The position numbers and the translations under genes are program-made. Positions 1 through 8,268 of a stretch of 36,569 nucleotides of DNA are shown here, one piece after another. The notes below the pieces were generated by a model. The model was given only the letters and a program-made list of their open reading frames with translations. It searched no databases and was not told where the DNA came from. Source of the DNA: Croceimicrobium sp965656185 (GTDB taxonomy: Bacteria; Bacteroidota; Bacteroidia; Flavobacteriales; Schleiferiaceae); the NCBI GenBank assembly GCA_965656185.1, contig CBFHJH010000020.1:1-36569 (forward strand). Reading direction: 5' to 3'. Within the stretch, counting starts at the first letter, position 1, and every line of letters starts with the position of its first letter.

Positions 1-377
1 ATCACCCCAACCTGAATTAGATAGGCCACATTAGAACGGTACTGGGCGGTATCTTCCATCCATTGCGACTCAATTTCAGGCACCAGCACAGCCACCACAA
101 ATTGAGCCGCTTGAAACCAAGCATAAGTAATCGCTATGGGAAGAAGTAAGGCGATCAAGGCTTGATATTTTGGCGGGTGGAAGAATGAAAAACTATTGAT
201 CAGACCATAACAAATAGCGCCAAGCAGGCCCCAGTGCACCAAGGCATGTATGAGGGAAAATTGTAAAGAAAAATCTTTACCGTAATACATAGAAAATACC
301 TGCATTACACTGAGCAGAAGAACTGCAGCAATATAATACAGGTAGTTTCGATTCTTCAGCAAAGGGTTCAGTGCCAT
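1..377 (-). CDS. Probable LytS-type sensor histidine kinase, N-terminal membrane part (partial, runs off the left edge)
   Basis: Read on the minus strand from the ATG at 377, about 125 codons stay open to the window edge. They encode hydrophobic segments at about residues 12-32, 43-62 and 75-97, separated by short polar loops, then a polar stretch. No catalytic domain lies within the window. The start is 18 bp downstream of the stop of the LiaF-like gene, so the two are probably one transcript. In Flavobacteriia a LiaF-like protein is commonly followed by a membrane histidine kinase with a His_kinase (PF06580) domain and a LytTR response regulator. The kinase call rests on that context and on the multi-helix N-terminus, so it is an inference. 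Any other multi-pass membrane protein remains possible. Confidence 0.55.
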   Translation of the reverse strand, partial: MALNPLLKNRNYLYYIAAVLLLSVMQVFSMYYGKDFSLQFSLIHALVHWGLLGAICYGLINSFSFFHPPKYQALIALLLPIAITYAWFQAAQFVVAVLVPEIESQWMEDTAQYRSNVAYLIQVGV

Positions 378-395
378 TTGCCTAAATTACGCTTT

Positions 396-1094
396 CTAGT
401 AATTAACGATATCCAGTCCACCAAAGACCACTGTGCCAGTTATGTGAAGCACTTTGTCGTCTTCCGTCACGATTTCGATCGCAGAACTACGCTTATCGTC
501 AACTCCGCCAAAAATGGTGGTCACCTCGGGACGCACTTCCCAATTGCGAGGCAAGATCAATTTTGCACCACCAAAGAGCACTGTGATCTCTAAATTGGCA
601 TGGCCTACGAAATCGGCATTCATCAGATTTAACTCGGTTCCACCAAAAATTGTAACCACCTCTCCACCTTCGAAAGTTTTTGAGTTTACCTGGCGTTTCA
701 CACCATTAAAAACACTTACCGAGTCTAGCTTAGCGCCATCCTTTGGCCCACTGGAATTGAACTCCATTCTTTTGGAGCGCAAGCGGGATTGGAAAATGAT
801 CACGAGCCCAATTATGATAACCAATAATGGCCAGAAGTAGTCCATCACCCGGAAGGGGATGCCGAAGATATCATCTATCAAAAAGACTCCTCCTATGGTC
901 ATCAGGATATAGGAAGTGGGGTTCTTAAATTTAGAATCTAGTCCAATAAAAAGACCGATACCAATTAAGAGTGTTTCCCAACTAAGAAGCCAATAAGGCA
1001 TGTACACTCCCATTTTCCGGAGCATCCAAATCAATCCGACAATTAGGATCGCTATCCCGGTGTAGATCGATTTATTTCGTTTTTGAGCAGTCAT
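396..1094 (-). CDS. LiaF-like (DUF5668) transmembrane protein
   Basis: A 232-residue membrane protein. Four hydrophobic segments (about residues 11-26, 34-52, 61-77 and 87-103) match the LiaF/LiaI-like membrane domain. They are followed by a soluble beta-rich domain of the LiaF C-terminal (cell-wall-active antibiotic response, DUF2154) type. That domain carries four regularly spaced FGG motifs, near residues 150, 175, 195 and 225, which is the hallmark of this fold. In Firmicutes LiaF restrains the LiaS kinase that senses envelope damage. Here the downstream gene looks like a membrane kinase, so a comparable modulatory role is likely but inferred. The ATG at 1094 is the first in frame and directly precedes the basic N-terminus. 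Confidence 0.85.
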   Translation of the reverse strand: MTAQKRNKSIYTGIAILIVGLIWMLRKMGVYMPYWLLSWETLLIGIGLFIGLDSKFKNPTSYILMTIGGVFLIDDIFGIPFRVMDYFWPLLVIIIGLVIIFQSRLRSKRMEFNSSGPKDGAKLDSVSVFNGVKRQVNSKTFEGGEVVTIFGGTELNLMNADFVGHANLEITVLFGGAKLILPRNWEVRPEVTTIFGGVDDKRSSAIEIVTEDDKVLHITGTVVFGGLDIVNY

Positions 1095-1122
1095 GTTTTT
1101 TCGTTCTTATGTTTTAGTGAGG

Positions 1123-1130
1123 CTAAAGTA
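1123..1130 (-). promoter_or_regulatory. Possible -7 promoter box for the LiaF-like operon
   Basis: On the minus strand this reads TACTTTAG, one mismatch from the Bacteroidota -7 consensus TAnnTTTG, with 28 nt to the LiaF-like ATG. No clear -33 TTG is seen. Confidence 0.3.
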
Positions 1131-1437
1131 CGACCCAACTTTATGTTAGCTAAACCGATATCGACAGCAAGGTAAAGCTTAGTCGGTGGATGGTGGAAAA
1201 AGGGAGATGAGCTTCAGGTTTATATTTAAATTGCTTTCTTAAACAGTCCTTATGGGTAGTACCCTTTTCTTTTTTCAAATGGCTACGACCACAGGGGAAA
1301 TTATAATTAGCGGAGTGAGAATTTTTAATACCTATTTATAAAGGAGAAGTGCAAGGCTATTTTATTCATATTGCTCAAGGCACAATTGAATAGAACTGAA
1401 CTTTACTGAAGTCTGTAATTCTATTTTTCAAATCGAC

Positions 1438-1445
1438 TACCTTTA
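1438..1445 (+). promoter_or_regulatory. Possible -7 box for the MscS gene
   Basis: TACCTTTA, one mismatch from TAnnTTTG, 17 nt before the ATG at 1463. It overlaps the 14-bp palindrome at 1442-1455. Confidence 0.35.
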
Positions 1446-1455
1446 AGTACTTAAA
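1442..1455. repeat. 14-bp perfect palindrome overlapping the putative promoter
   Basis: TTTAAGTACTTAAA is its own reverse complement. It covers the end of the putative -7 box and the likely transcription start of the MscS gene, where a dimeric repressor could bind. AT-rich palindromes also arise by chance. Confidence 0.4.
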
Positions 1456-1462
1456 TAAATTC

Positions 1463-3343
1463 ATGAAACACCGGCAAAGCCTTCTATTTCTCATCGCTCT
1501 TTTAGTCCTTCCACTAGTGGGCTATTGCCAAAGCGATAGCACAAGGGCCAACCATAATGACAGCCTTCAGGATCAAAACCTGGCCCAGGGTGAGTTGCTT
1601 CTAAGTCGCAGCGACTCTTTACATCGCGCAGACTCGCTGGCACAATCACTACTCTTGGAGCAAATTCGGCAAGTACAAGCCAATGATGCCCGCAAGAAAG
1701 AGGAGTTGCAAAAGCGTCTAGACTCCCTGAAGAAATCTCAGGAATTGGCAAAATTGCGCATCGAAGCGCAAGTAGACTCCATGCGTTCTAGCACTCCCGG
1801 TGTGCCGGTAATTCTTTTTGAGGACACGATCTTTCGAATTTATGCGCGCATCGGACCTTTTGGCCCCAGCGAAAGAGCCACAAATTTAGCTGGGAAGATC
1901 GAGGCATTGGTTGATCAAAAAAGCTTTGACCAAGAACTACTGATTTTAAACCGCAATGAAGAGAGTTACGACCTAATGCACGGCGAGGTAATTCTATTTA
2001 GCTTAAGCCACCGTGACGCGGCCTGGTACAATGACAATGCAGAAACGGTATGCGAGGAACTTCGCCAAGCTATCCTAAAAAGCGTTGAAGCTTATCAGGA
2101 GGAAAATAGCCTTTGGACCAATCTGATCCGGGCGGGTGAGTTAATTATCGTCTTGGTCCTATTCTTCCTTTTCCTTCGCTACTTAAATCGAGGCTTCTTT
2201 CGATTAAACCAGTGGCTCAAAAAGAAATTGCAGCCATACCTCACCGGGCACAGCATCAAAAACTATGAGGTACTTTCTAAAGAGCATGAAGAACAGCTAT
2301 TAACTTGGGCATTTAGAAGTTTACGCTGGATTACCCTGATAATCGTTGCTTATCTTTTCCTGCCAGCGGTTTTCAGCATTTTCCCTGCCACCCAGAGTAT
2401 AGCCAATACCTTGATAGGCTATATTATTGATCCCTTAAAGTCCTTCTTCGGAGGCTTGATCGCCTATATCCCAGAATTGATCACCATTATCGTGATCGTC
2501 TTCATTGCGCGATACTTTATTCGTTTCCTTGCTTTTCTGAGTGAAGAGATCACTACCGGGAAGTTGGAGATTCCTGGCTTTTACCCCGATTGGGCCGCCC
2601 CTACTCTCAACCTATTAAAGATCATCGTTTACGCCTTTACCTTTGTGGTGATATTCCCTTATTTACCAGGTAGCGGGTCCCCTGTTTTCCAAGGAGTTAG
2701 CGTCTTTTTCGGATTACTAATATCCCTCGGCTCTTCTTCGGCAATTGGTAATATTATCGCGGGGCTGGTGATTACCTACATGCGTGCCTTTAAGATCGGT
2801 GATCGAGTTAAGATTGGCGAAACAAGTGGCGAGGTATTAGAGAAGACCATGCTGGTAACGCGTATTAGAACTATCAAAAATGAAGATGTAACCATACCCA
2901 ACAGTGCTATTTTGAATGGAAGCACTATCAATTATAGTTCGAGCGCTCATAGCAAAGGTCTGATCTTGAACACCAGCATAACCATAGGTTACGATGTGCC
3001 TTGGCGAAAGGTGCACGAGCTTTTGATCGGTGCTGCCGAAAAATGCGAAGCCATTCACCAGGAGCCCAAACCTTTTGTGCTTCAAACCGCCCTAGAAGAC
3101 TTTTATGTAAATTACCAGATCAATGCTTACACCCACCAGGCTGAAAAAGCAGCCTTGATCTACTCTGAGCTACACGCCAATATTCAGGATGCCTTTAATG
3201 AAGCGGGCATAGAAATTCTTTCTCCCCATTATCGCGCAGCCCGCGACGGAAACATGGTGACTATACCAGCCCAGTATCTTGATCCGGATTATAAGGCCCC
3301 TAGCTTTAAGGTGAATATCGACCCTGATAAAGACCAGAAATAA
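1463..3343 (+). CDS. Large MscS-family mechanosensitive ion channel
   Basis: A 626-residue inner-membrane channel expected to open under membrane tension and release solutes during osmotic downshock. A signal peptide (about residues 1-23) is followed by a charged, probably coiled-coil periplasmic segment (about 60-110) and a further soluble region. Several transmembrane helices lie at about 221-240, 287-307, 330-355 and 383-400. The glycine/alanine-rich pore helix (about 410-440, containing SLGSSSAIGNIIAG) leads into the MscS beta domain with the characteristic FKIGDRVKIGETSGEV segment and a mixed C-terminal domain. It is about twice the length of E. coli MscS, as in MscK/MscM-like or YnaI-like versions. 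The first ATG gives the signal peptide. The stop overlaps the next gene's ATG by one base. Confidence 0.9.
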   Translation: MKHRQSLLFLIALLVLPLVGYCQSDSTRANHNDSLQDQNLAQGELLLSRSDSLHRADSLAQSLLLEQIRQVQANDARKKEELQKRLDSLKKSQELAKLRIEAQVDSMRSSTPGVPVILFEDTIFRIYARIGPFGPSERATNLAGKIEALVDQKSFDQELLILNRNEESYDLMHGEVILFSLSHRDAAWYNDNAETVCEELRQAILKSVEAYQEENSLWTNLIRAGELIIVLVLFFLFLRYLNRGFFRLNQWLKKKLQPYLTGHSIKNYEVLSKEHEEQLLTWAFRSLRWITLIIVAYLFLPAVFSIFPATQSIANTLIGYIIDPLKSFFGGLIAYIPELITIIVIVFIARYFIRFLAFLSEEITTGKLEIPGFYPDWAAPTLNLLKIIVYAFTFVVIFPYLPGSGSPVFQGVSVFFGLLISLGSSSAIGNIIAGLVITYMRAFKIGDRVKIGETSGEVLEKTMLVTRIRTIKNEDVTIPNSAILNGSTINYSSSAHSKGLILNTSITIGYDVPWRKVHELLIGAAEKCEAIHQEPKPFVLQTALEDFYVNYQINAYTHQAEKAALIYSELHANIQDAFNEAGIEILSPHYRAARDGNMVTIPAQYLDPDYKAPSFKVNIDPDKDQK

Positions 3344-3690
3344 TGGCTTACGATGAGTATTTAGGTGAACGCATCAGCCGCAGCTTGAGCGAAAAAAACT
3401 GCACTTTTAGCACAAAGAAAATGATGGGTGGTCTGATATTTATGCTGAATGATAAAATGGCTTGCGGCATCCATATCGATAAAAAATCGCAAGAAAGCTT
3501 ACTCATGCTAAGGGTTGGGGAAAAAGCCTACCAGCAAGAAATTGAAAAAAGTGTATGCCGGCCCATGGACTATACCGGCCGCCCCATGAAGGGATATCTC
3601 TTTATTATAGCCGAAGGCTTCGATTTGGATGAAGACTTGGATTACTGGTTAGACCTAGTGATTGCCTTTAACCGTGAACTATCAGTTTGA
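3343..3690 (+). CDS. TfoX/Sxy N-terminal domain protein
   Basis: A 115-residue protein matching a stand-alone TfoX N-terminal domain: an N-terminal helix, then KKMMGGLIFMLNDKMACGI and a mixed alpha/beta remainder ending in a 'DYWLDLVIAFNRE' helix. In gamma-proteobacteria full-length Sxy/TfoX is a competence co-activator. This protein lacks the C-terminal domain, and no competence gene is nearby, so its function is unknown. TAATG coupling to the MscS gene (one shared base) indicates co-transcription. Confidence 0.8.
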   Translation: MAYDEYLGERISRSLSEKNCTFSTKKMMGGLIFMLNDKMACGIHIDKKSQESLLMLRVGEKAYQQEIEKSVCRPMDYTGRPMKGYLFIIAEGFDLDEDLDYWLDLVIAFNRELSV

Positions 3691-3712
3691 GCAACATTCT
3701 AACTGTATAAAG

Positions 3713-3731
3713 CCTTAGGTTAAAGCTAAGG
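3713..3731. other. Small hairpin, possible weak terminator
   Basis: CCTTAG (3713-3718) pairs with CTAAGG (3726-3731) around a 7-nt loop, between the TfoX-domain gene and the glycosidase gene. No T-run follows, so termination is uncertain. Confidence 0.25.
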
Positions 3732-3787
3732 ATCAGAAACCATTGAATTTCACCTTTATTCAGGAATCAGTTTCGTAATTTGAAAAT

Positions 3788-4981
3788 ATGAATCTGCGCT
3801 ATATCCTCATCTTATCCATACTCTTTACGCTTCTTGCCTGCCGAAAGGACCGGGCGACTGAAAACGTAGTCGAAAGAGTCGGTTTCTCGGTGAACGATAA
3901 CCAGATCCTGAAAAATGGCGAGACCTTTAATTTAAAAGGAGTAGTTTATGTTCCCGGCTATCCGGGCCATTTACCCTGGGAGATTGAAAGCTCAAGCAAT
4001 TTAGACCCAAGGTTGAGGAATAGCATTCGACTAGATTTGGCGGGAATAAAAGAAATGAATGCCAATACGGTTCGTTTATGGGGAGCGCCGCAATATTGCT
4101 ATGAAGTGCTTGATAGCTTGGGAGGACTAGCCTTACTGCAAACGATATGGATTGACGGAGAGGTAAATGATTTTCAGGATCCCGACTTCAAAGCTCAAAC
4201 GAAAAGCTATATCCGTTCCGTAATAGATCGGGTTTACGCCGGCTTCGACCGCAGCCCACCCATTGTAGCCTGGATCGTTGGTAATGAACTTAGTAGAGCT
4301 AGCATTGAAAAGACCGACCAAGCACATCCAAATCTGAATCAATACCAAGGGAGGTTCATTGCTACCGATAGTAATCGAAGCGCTAGCGAAGTTTTTCTTG
4401 CCGAAATGGCTGATTACACCAAAAGCTACGAAGAGGACAATTACGGACAAGCATCCCTTGTTACCTATTCGAACGACATCCGAACTTTCAATATCCTCGA
4501 AACGGCATTTTTAGACTTCATTAGCCATAATGCTTATTCCTACGCGGTGCCTTATTACAGACCTTTCACTAATCCCGGGTCCACCAGTGCTACACTTTTT
4601 CAAGGCTGGGTTGAGCAATTAAAGAACAAGCACCCGGAAATCCCCCTATTGATCACCGAAACCGGTTTAAGCGTATCGCCCAATGCCCAGCGGATGGGTC
4701 CGCCAAATTATGGTTATGGAGGAAATACTATTCCCGATCAAAGTTCAGGCTTGGTTCAAAATCTAATAGACATACAGACGGCTAATCGCCCTATTGCTGG
4801 TGTTTGTATCCATGAGTATCTCGATGCTTGGTGGAAGTTTGGTTTGCAGGACTCCTACAGCCAAGACCCCGATGATATTGAAGAGTGGTTCGGTTTGGTT
4901 GAACTTCAAGTGGATGGAAATTGGTATAGGACCGAAGCGCGTTTAGCTTACCGAAATATTAAAAGCTTCTGGGAACCATGA
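3788..4981 (+). CDS. Glycoside hydrolase-like lipoprotein (TIM barrel, GH clan A type)
   Basis: A 397-residue protein with a lipoprotein signal peptide and lipobox LLAC (C18), so probably anchored to the outer membrane. The mature part begins with a small beta segment (FSVNDNQILKNGETFNLKG), as in GH2/GH5-type proteins, followed by a (beta/alpha)8 barrel. The two glutamates expected of a retaining clan A glycosidase are visible: acid/base E167 in VGNELS and nucleophile E291 in LITETGLS. Aromatic residues near the C-terminus (HEYLDAWWKFG) fit a sugar-binding cleft. Substrate is unknown; beta-glucan or beta-mannan are typical for this group. A 7-base -7-like string (TAATTTG, 3776-3782) lies only 5 nt before the ATG. 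The stop overlaps the next gene by 4 bases (ATGA). Confidence 0.75.
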   Translation: MNLRYILILSILFTLLACRKDRATENVVERVGFSVNDNQILKNGETFNLKGVVYVPGYPGHLPWEIESSSNLDPRLRNSIRLDLAGIKEMNANTVRLWGAPQYCYEVLDSLGGLALLQTIWIDGEVNDFQDPDFKAQTKSYIRSVIDRVYAGFDRSPPIVAWIVGNELSRASIEKTDQAHPNLNQYQGRFIATDSNRSASEVFLAEMADYTKSYEEDNYGQASLVTYSNDIRTFNILETAFLDFISHNAYSYAVPYYRPFTNPGSTSATLFQGWVEQLKNKHPEIPLLITETGLSVSPNAQRMGPPNYGYGGNTIPDQSSGLVQNLIDIQTANRPIAGVCIHEYLDAWWKFGLQDSYSQDPDDIEEWFGLVELQVDGNWYRTEARLAYRNIKSFWEP

Positions 4982-5424
4982 ACCCTCCGCAGAATTCCTT
5001 CGCAAAAGCTTACAATAGCTTAGAGCAAGGGCTTCATAGCTTTAGCCCCGAAGATACGGATTGGTTCTTCCCAGCCCTAAACAAACTGTTCCTGCAATAT
5101 CCGGCAAATGAGGTATGGCAGATTGTCTTACAAGAGCCTGAGCCACTATACTGTATTGAATTACTCTGTAAAGCAGGTGTTAAGGCAGTGGATCAAAGTT
5201 ACCTCGAACAAGGTCTCCTCGCTTCGGATGAGGACCAAGTATACAGTGCTGCTTTTAGCCTGGCGGCTTGCAGCAATCAAAAAGGTAAAAAGACTTTAAT
5301 GCAATTTGCTCGTGGAAAACACCCTTTACAAAAACACTTACATCCGCTTGGTGATGTAGCACCAGACCTGGCCTTCTTGCCGTCAAATTTGAGTGAGGAC
5401 ATGAAAAATGCGATAAGAGCTTGA
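4978..5424 (+). CDS. Hypothetical protein, alpha-helical (HEAT-like)
   Basis: A 148-residue cytoplasmic protein that I do not recognise. It has no signal peptide or membrane segment. Predicted helices separated by short loops (for example YLEQGLLASDEDQVYSAAFS followed by GKKTLMQFARG) resemble HEAT/TPR-like repeats, but no clear family signature is present. ATGA overlap with the glycosidase gene implies translational coupling and co-expression, though the glycosidase is exported and this protein is not. A real gene is supported by the tight overlap and consistent codon use. Confidence 0.6.
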   Translation: MNPPQNSFAKAYNSLEQGLHSFSPEDTDWFFPALNKLFLQYPANEVWQIVLQEPEPLYCIELLCKAGVKAVDQSYLEQGLLASDEDQVYSAAFSLAACSNQKGKKTLMQFARGKHPLQKHLHPLGDVAPDLAFLPSNLSEDMKNAIRA

Positions 5425-5494
5425 GGAAAGAACAGAATGAAAAAAATCTAGAAAAATCTCTTGGTCTTGGGTCAGAGGAGGGTATCATTTAAAC

Positions 5495-5536
5495 TCAGGC
5501 CAATCATTAATTAAGTTTTAGGGCTTATTGGCCTGA
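5495..5536. repeat. 10-bp inverted repeat (hairpin or operator)
   Basis: TCAGGCCAAT (5495-5504) and ATTGGCCTGA (5527-5536) are perfect reverse complements with a 22-nt spacer. An inner AAG/CTT pairing (5513-5515 with 5524-5526) is also possible. It lies in the 206-bp gap between the HEAT-like gene and the SBBP gene. No T-run follows on either strand, so it is not a standard terminator. Confidence 0.55.
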
Positions 5537-5600
5537 ATGGAGGGAAGCTCTGCCCGAAGCCCATAAATATTTCTCAGAACCTCAGCATTATGCACTTCAA

Positions 5601-5608
5601 TAATTTCG
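5601..5608 (+). promoter_or_regulatory. Possible -7 box for the SBBP-repeat gene
   Basis: TAATTTCG, one mismatch from TAnnTTTG, 22 nt before the ATG at 5631. The same TTCG variant occurs before the cytochrome peroxidase and porin genes. Confidence 0.35.
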
Positions 5609-5630
5609 GATATTGCAGCAAACTTGATTT

Positions 5631-7679
5631 ATGTCTAAACTCTGCACGCTTATTATCTTAAGCATCTTTAGTCTTTTGTGTTCCGCGCAAACCCCTTTAT
5701 GGCTTCAACAAATTGGCAGCAGCGGCCAAGAAGGTGGTGGTAGTATGGTAATTGATGACCTTGGCAATATTTACGTTACCGGATACTTCGAAAACAACGT
5801 GAATTTCAGCCCCGACCCATCTCAACCCTTGAGTTTGAGCTCGCAAGGAATGGCCGATATCTTTATTCAAAAACTCGATTCGGAGGGAAACCTAATATGG
5901 GTAAAAAGGATTGGTGGAAATTCTTTCGACTACGGTCTCGGACTCGCTTATGACCCCCAGGGCTTTCTTTATATTACTGGCCTTTACAACGATAATGTTG
6001 ATTTCGACCCGGGACCAGGCAGCATGGTTCTAAGCTCAAGTGGCAATTACAATACTTTTATCCTAAAACTAGATACAGCTGGCCAGTTTGAATGGGTACG
6101 GGACTTTACCGGCAGTGCCTATTGCAGTCCACGCAGTATTTATTTTGATCCGATTGCTGGCCTCTTTCTCACCGGTGAGTTTCAAGGCAATTGTAATTTC
6201 GATCCAAACTCTACTAATGGCACCACTCTCAGCTCGAATGGTAATAACGACATCTTTATTGCAAAACTGATTTCTAATGGAAACTTTGGCTGGGCACATG
6301 GTTTTGGCTCCACGGGTAGCGATAGAGGTATGAAGGTAACTGGAGATAGCCTCTCTAACATTTACTGTACCGGAATCTTTCGCGGTCAGGTTGATTTCGA
6401 TCCCGGACCAGGGTCAAATCCAAAAGGCGGAATTGCCCTGGCTAATGATATATTCTTAATGAAAATAGATAGTCTGGGTAACATCTTTTGGACCGAAGCC
6501 ATATCCGCCCCTGATTTCCAAAATGTATTGGACATGGCGATTTCCGGTAGTGAAGTCATTCTTACAGGTTCGTTTAAAGGTACGGTCGACTTTGACTTCA
6601 GCACTGGGGTGAATCAAATGACTGCGCAGACCTCCACCGATGGCTTTATCCTAAACCTCGACCTTGATGCAAACTTCGACTGGGTTAAACAACTTTCTAG
6701 CAGTAGCAGAGTGATAGCCTTTAACGACAATAAAGAATTCTATCTCGGCGGTGGATTTAGAGACACTATTGATCTAGACCCTGGAATCGACACTTTTATG
6801 CTCGTTTCGGCGGGAGCCACTGATGGCTATTTAGGGAAATACAATGATCGCGGAGAGTTTATCGAAGGTCTAAGTTACACCGGACCAGCTGGAGAAGGCA
6901 TCTCAAATCTGGCAATTGACCCTGCTCAAGATGTTTATACTTCAGGAATATTTTATGGTAGCACTACATTTTACAGTGATAGCAGCTATCAAATGAATCG
7001 AAGCACGCTTGGGGGAGATGATATTTTTATCTACAAAATGAAAACCTGTCCACAGGATACCTTTTTCGACACCCTTTACTACTGCGCTCCATATCCCTTA
7101 GCCAATGGGGATACTTTAACCGCCATTGACAGTACCATCTATTTCATTGAAAAAGACCAATTTCGATGTGACTCTACCCGAGCTCTAGTTTTACTTTACC
7201 AAGCCCTTAATACCGGAATAGACCTAGGACTAAATCAATTAAGTGCCCAAGAATCTGGAGCCTCCTATCAATGGCTTAGTTGTAATGGCGCTAGCTACAG
7301 TTTTAACCCGGCCGACACCAATCGACTATTCTCCATCACTCAAAACGGAAGTTATGCTCTAGTAGTTAGGGCAAGAGGCTGTATCGACACCAGCGCCTGT
7401 TTGAATATAAATAACATCGGACTTCCAGAGGTTGATCAAAATTCCACTGCCTGGTTCTTCCCTAACCCTAGTATAAATGGAGAATTTCAGGTAGAGCCAC
7501 TTGCCGGGCAAAAAATCCTTTCCGTGAAGGTAATTAACCCTCTGGGGCAGGAGCTGCCTAGCCATTGGGAAGCCACGGAACAGCGACTTAGGACTGAAGC
7601 AAACCCAGGCACCTACTGGCTACAAATTAAAACCGCCAAGCATCTTTACTTTCAAAAAATTCTTATTCTTCGGCCCTAA
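5631..7679 (+). CDS. SBBP-repeat beta-propeller protein with T9SS sorting domain
   Basis: A 682-residue secreted protein. The signal peptide (about 1-20, ending CSAQ) is followed by about seven repeats of 55-65 residues. Each contains a glycine-rich 'GNIYVTGYF' type strand, a 'VDFDPGPG' type acidic turn and an 'IFIQKLDSEGN' type strand. This is the SBBP (beta-propeller) pattern common in Bacteroidota surface proteins. A region with paired cysteines and an Ig-like segment (about 475-595) follows. The C-terminal ~85 residues start at WFFPNPSINGEF and end GTYWLQIKTAKHLYFQKIL, a type A T9SS sorting domain directing export and cell-surface attachment. The acidic turns may bind calcium (inference). 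Specific function unknown. Confidence 0.85.
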   Translation: MSKLCTLIILSIFSLLCSAQTPLWLQQIGSSGQEGGGSMVIDDLGNIYVTGYFENNVNFSPDPSQPLSLSSQGMADIFIQKLDSEGNLIWVKRIGGNSFDYGLGLAYDPQGFLYITGLYNDNVDFDPGPGSMVLSSSGNYNTFILKLDTAGQFEWVRDFTGSAYCSPRSIYFDPIAGLFLTGEFQGNCNFDPNSTNGTTLSSNGNNDIFIAKLISNGNFGWAHGFGSTGSDRGMKVTGDSLSNIYCTGIFRGQVDFDPGPGSNPKGGIALANDIFLMKIDSLGNIFWTEAISAPDFQNVLDMAISGSEVILTGSFKGTVDFDFSTGVNQMTAQTSTDGFILNLDLDANFDWVKQLSSSSRVIAFNDNKEFYLGGGFRDTIDLDPGIDTFMLVSAGATDGYLGKYNDRGEFIEGLSYTGPAGEGISNLAIDPAQDVYTSGIFYGSTTFYSDSSYQMNRSTLGGDDIFIYKMKTCPQDTFFDTLYYCAPYPLANGDTLTAIDSTIYFIEKDQFRCDSTRALVLLYQALNTGIDLGLNQLSAQESGASYQWLSCNGASYSFNPADTNRLFSITQNGSYALVVRARGCIDTSACLNINNIGLPEVDQNSTAWFFPNPSINGEFQVEPLAGQKILSVKVINPLGQELPSHWEATEQRLRTEANPGTYWLQIKTAKHLYFQKILILRP

Positions 7680-7693
7680 GCCGAAACTAAAGC

Positions 7694-8185
7694 ATGCAGT
7701 ACCAAATCCGCACCATCCAAGCCCAAGACAATCGCGCTACCGCAGCCATGATTCGGGCAGTATTTGAAGAGTTCGACGCGGAACGGAGAGGTACGGTGTA
7801 TTCGGACCCGAGTACCGATAAACTTTATGAGCTTTTCGCTGAAGTAGAAGATGCCGTATTCTATCTAGCGGTATCAGGACAGCAGATATTAGGTTCTTGT
7901 GGCATTTACCCCACCCCGGGGTTACCCGCAGGCTATGCCGAACTTGTAAAATTTTATCTGAGCCGAGAGGCCCGCGGAAAAGGGATTGGCCGTGCACTAA
8001 TGGAAAAAAGCTTGGTCGCGGCAATAAACCTAGGCTATGAGCAAATCTATATCGAAAGTTTGCCGGTATTTGCCAAGGCGGTGCACATTTATGAAAAGCA
8101 AGGCTTTGAGCGATTAGACGCCCCATTGACCAAAGCACATCCTGGTTGTAACCTATGGTTTTTAAAAAAGCTAGAAGCCAGATAG
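7694..8185 (+). CDS. GNAT family N-acetyltransferase
   Basis: A 163-residue cytoplasmic acetyltransferase using acetyl-CoA. The GNAT fold is complete: beta strands AVFYLAV and ILGSCGIY, then VKFYLSREARGKGIGRAL. In this last stretch RGKGIG (residues 94-99) is the pyrophosphate-binding motif A. The C-terminal part IHIYEKQGF-like (VHIYEKQGFERL) is motif B. The substrate cannot be read from sequence. It starts 14 bp after the SBBP gene and probably shares its transcript. Confidence 0.88.
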   Translation: MQYQIRTIQAQDNRATAAMIRAVFEEFDAERRGTVYSDPSTDKLYELFAEVEDAVFYLAVSGQQILGSCGIYPTPGLPAGYAELVKFYLSREARGKGIGRALMEKSLVAAINLGYEQIYIESLPVFAKAVHIYEKQGFERLDAPLTKAHPGCNLWFLKKLEAR

Positions 8186-8204
8186 CTGATCATAATCAGT
8201 TTTT
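8184..8204 (+). terminator. Possible intrinsic terminator after the GNAT gene
   Basis: CTGAT-CATA-ATCAG (8186-8199), extendable outward by a G-U and an A-U pair, is followed by five T residues. The stem is short and AT-rich, so this is a modest candidate. Confidence 0.4.
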
Positions 8205-8268
8205 AAGCCTTGGCAAAGCCGTAATTTTAGCTTAGAAAAGCACAGTGCTTTTTGCTAATCTATTTCCC

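Larger units (their letters stand above)
1095..1462. other. Non-coding divergent intergenic region (368 bp)
   Basis: AT-rich region between the divergent LiaF-like and MscS genes. I see no ORF of credible length and no tRNA-like structure. It should hold both promoters: a weak -7 match for each gene and a 14-bp palindrome just before the MscS start are the only recognisable elements. The middle part (about 1140-1430) shows nothing I can name. Confidence 0.5.

Noticed and set aside
454..840. Antisense open frame opposite the LiaF-like gene
   Set aside because: Low-complexity S/T/P composition, no start context, and the opposite strand encodes a clear conserved protein.
1254..1264. GGGTAGTACCC as an operator or hairpin
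   Set aside because: The stem is only 4-5 bp with no conserved context; such short repeats are expected by chance.
3343..3690. Competence regulator Sxy/TfoX
   Set aside because: Only the N-terminal domain is present and no competence genes are nearby, so a competence role is not supported.
5760..7040. Tandem DNA repeats
   Set aside because: The repetition is at protein level (SBBP blades); the DNA copies are too diverged to be a repeat array.
7737..8138. 133-codon antisense open frame opposite the GNAT gene
   Set aside because: It is rich in R, H, P and S with no domain, and it is a shadow of an intact acetyltransferase.
8245..8268. GTG start for the small membrane protein
   Set aside because: The extension adds hydrophobic residues before a normal MKN start and lies too near the promoter-like box.
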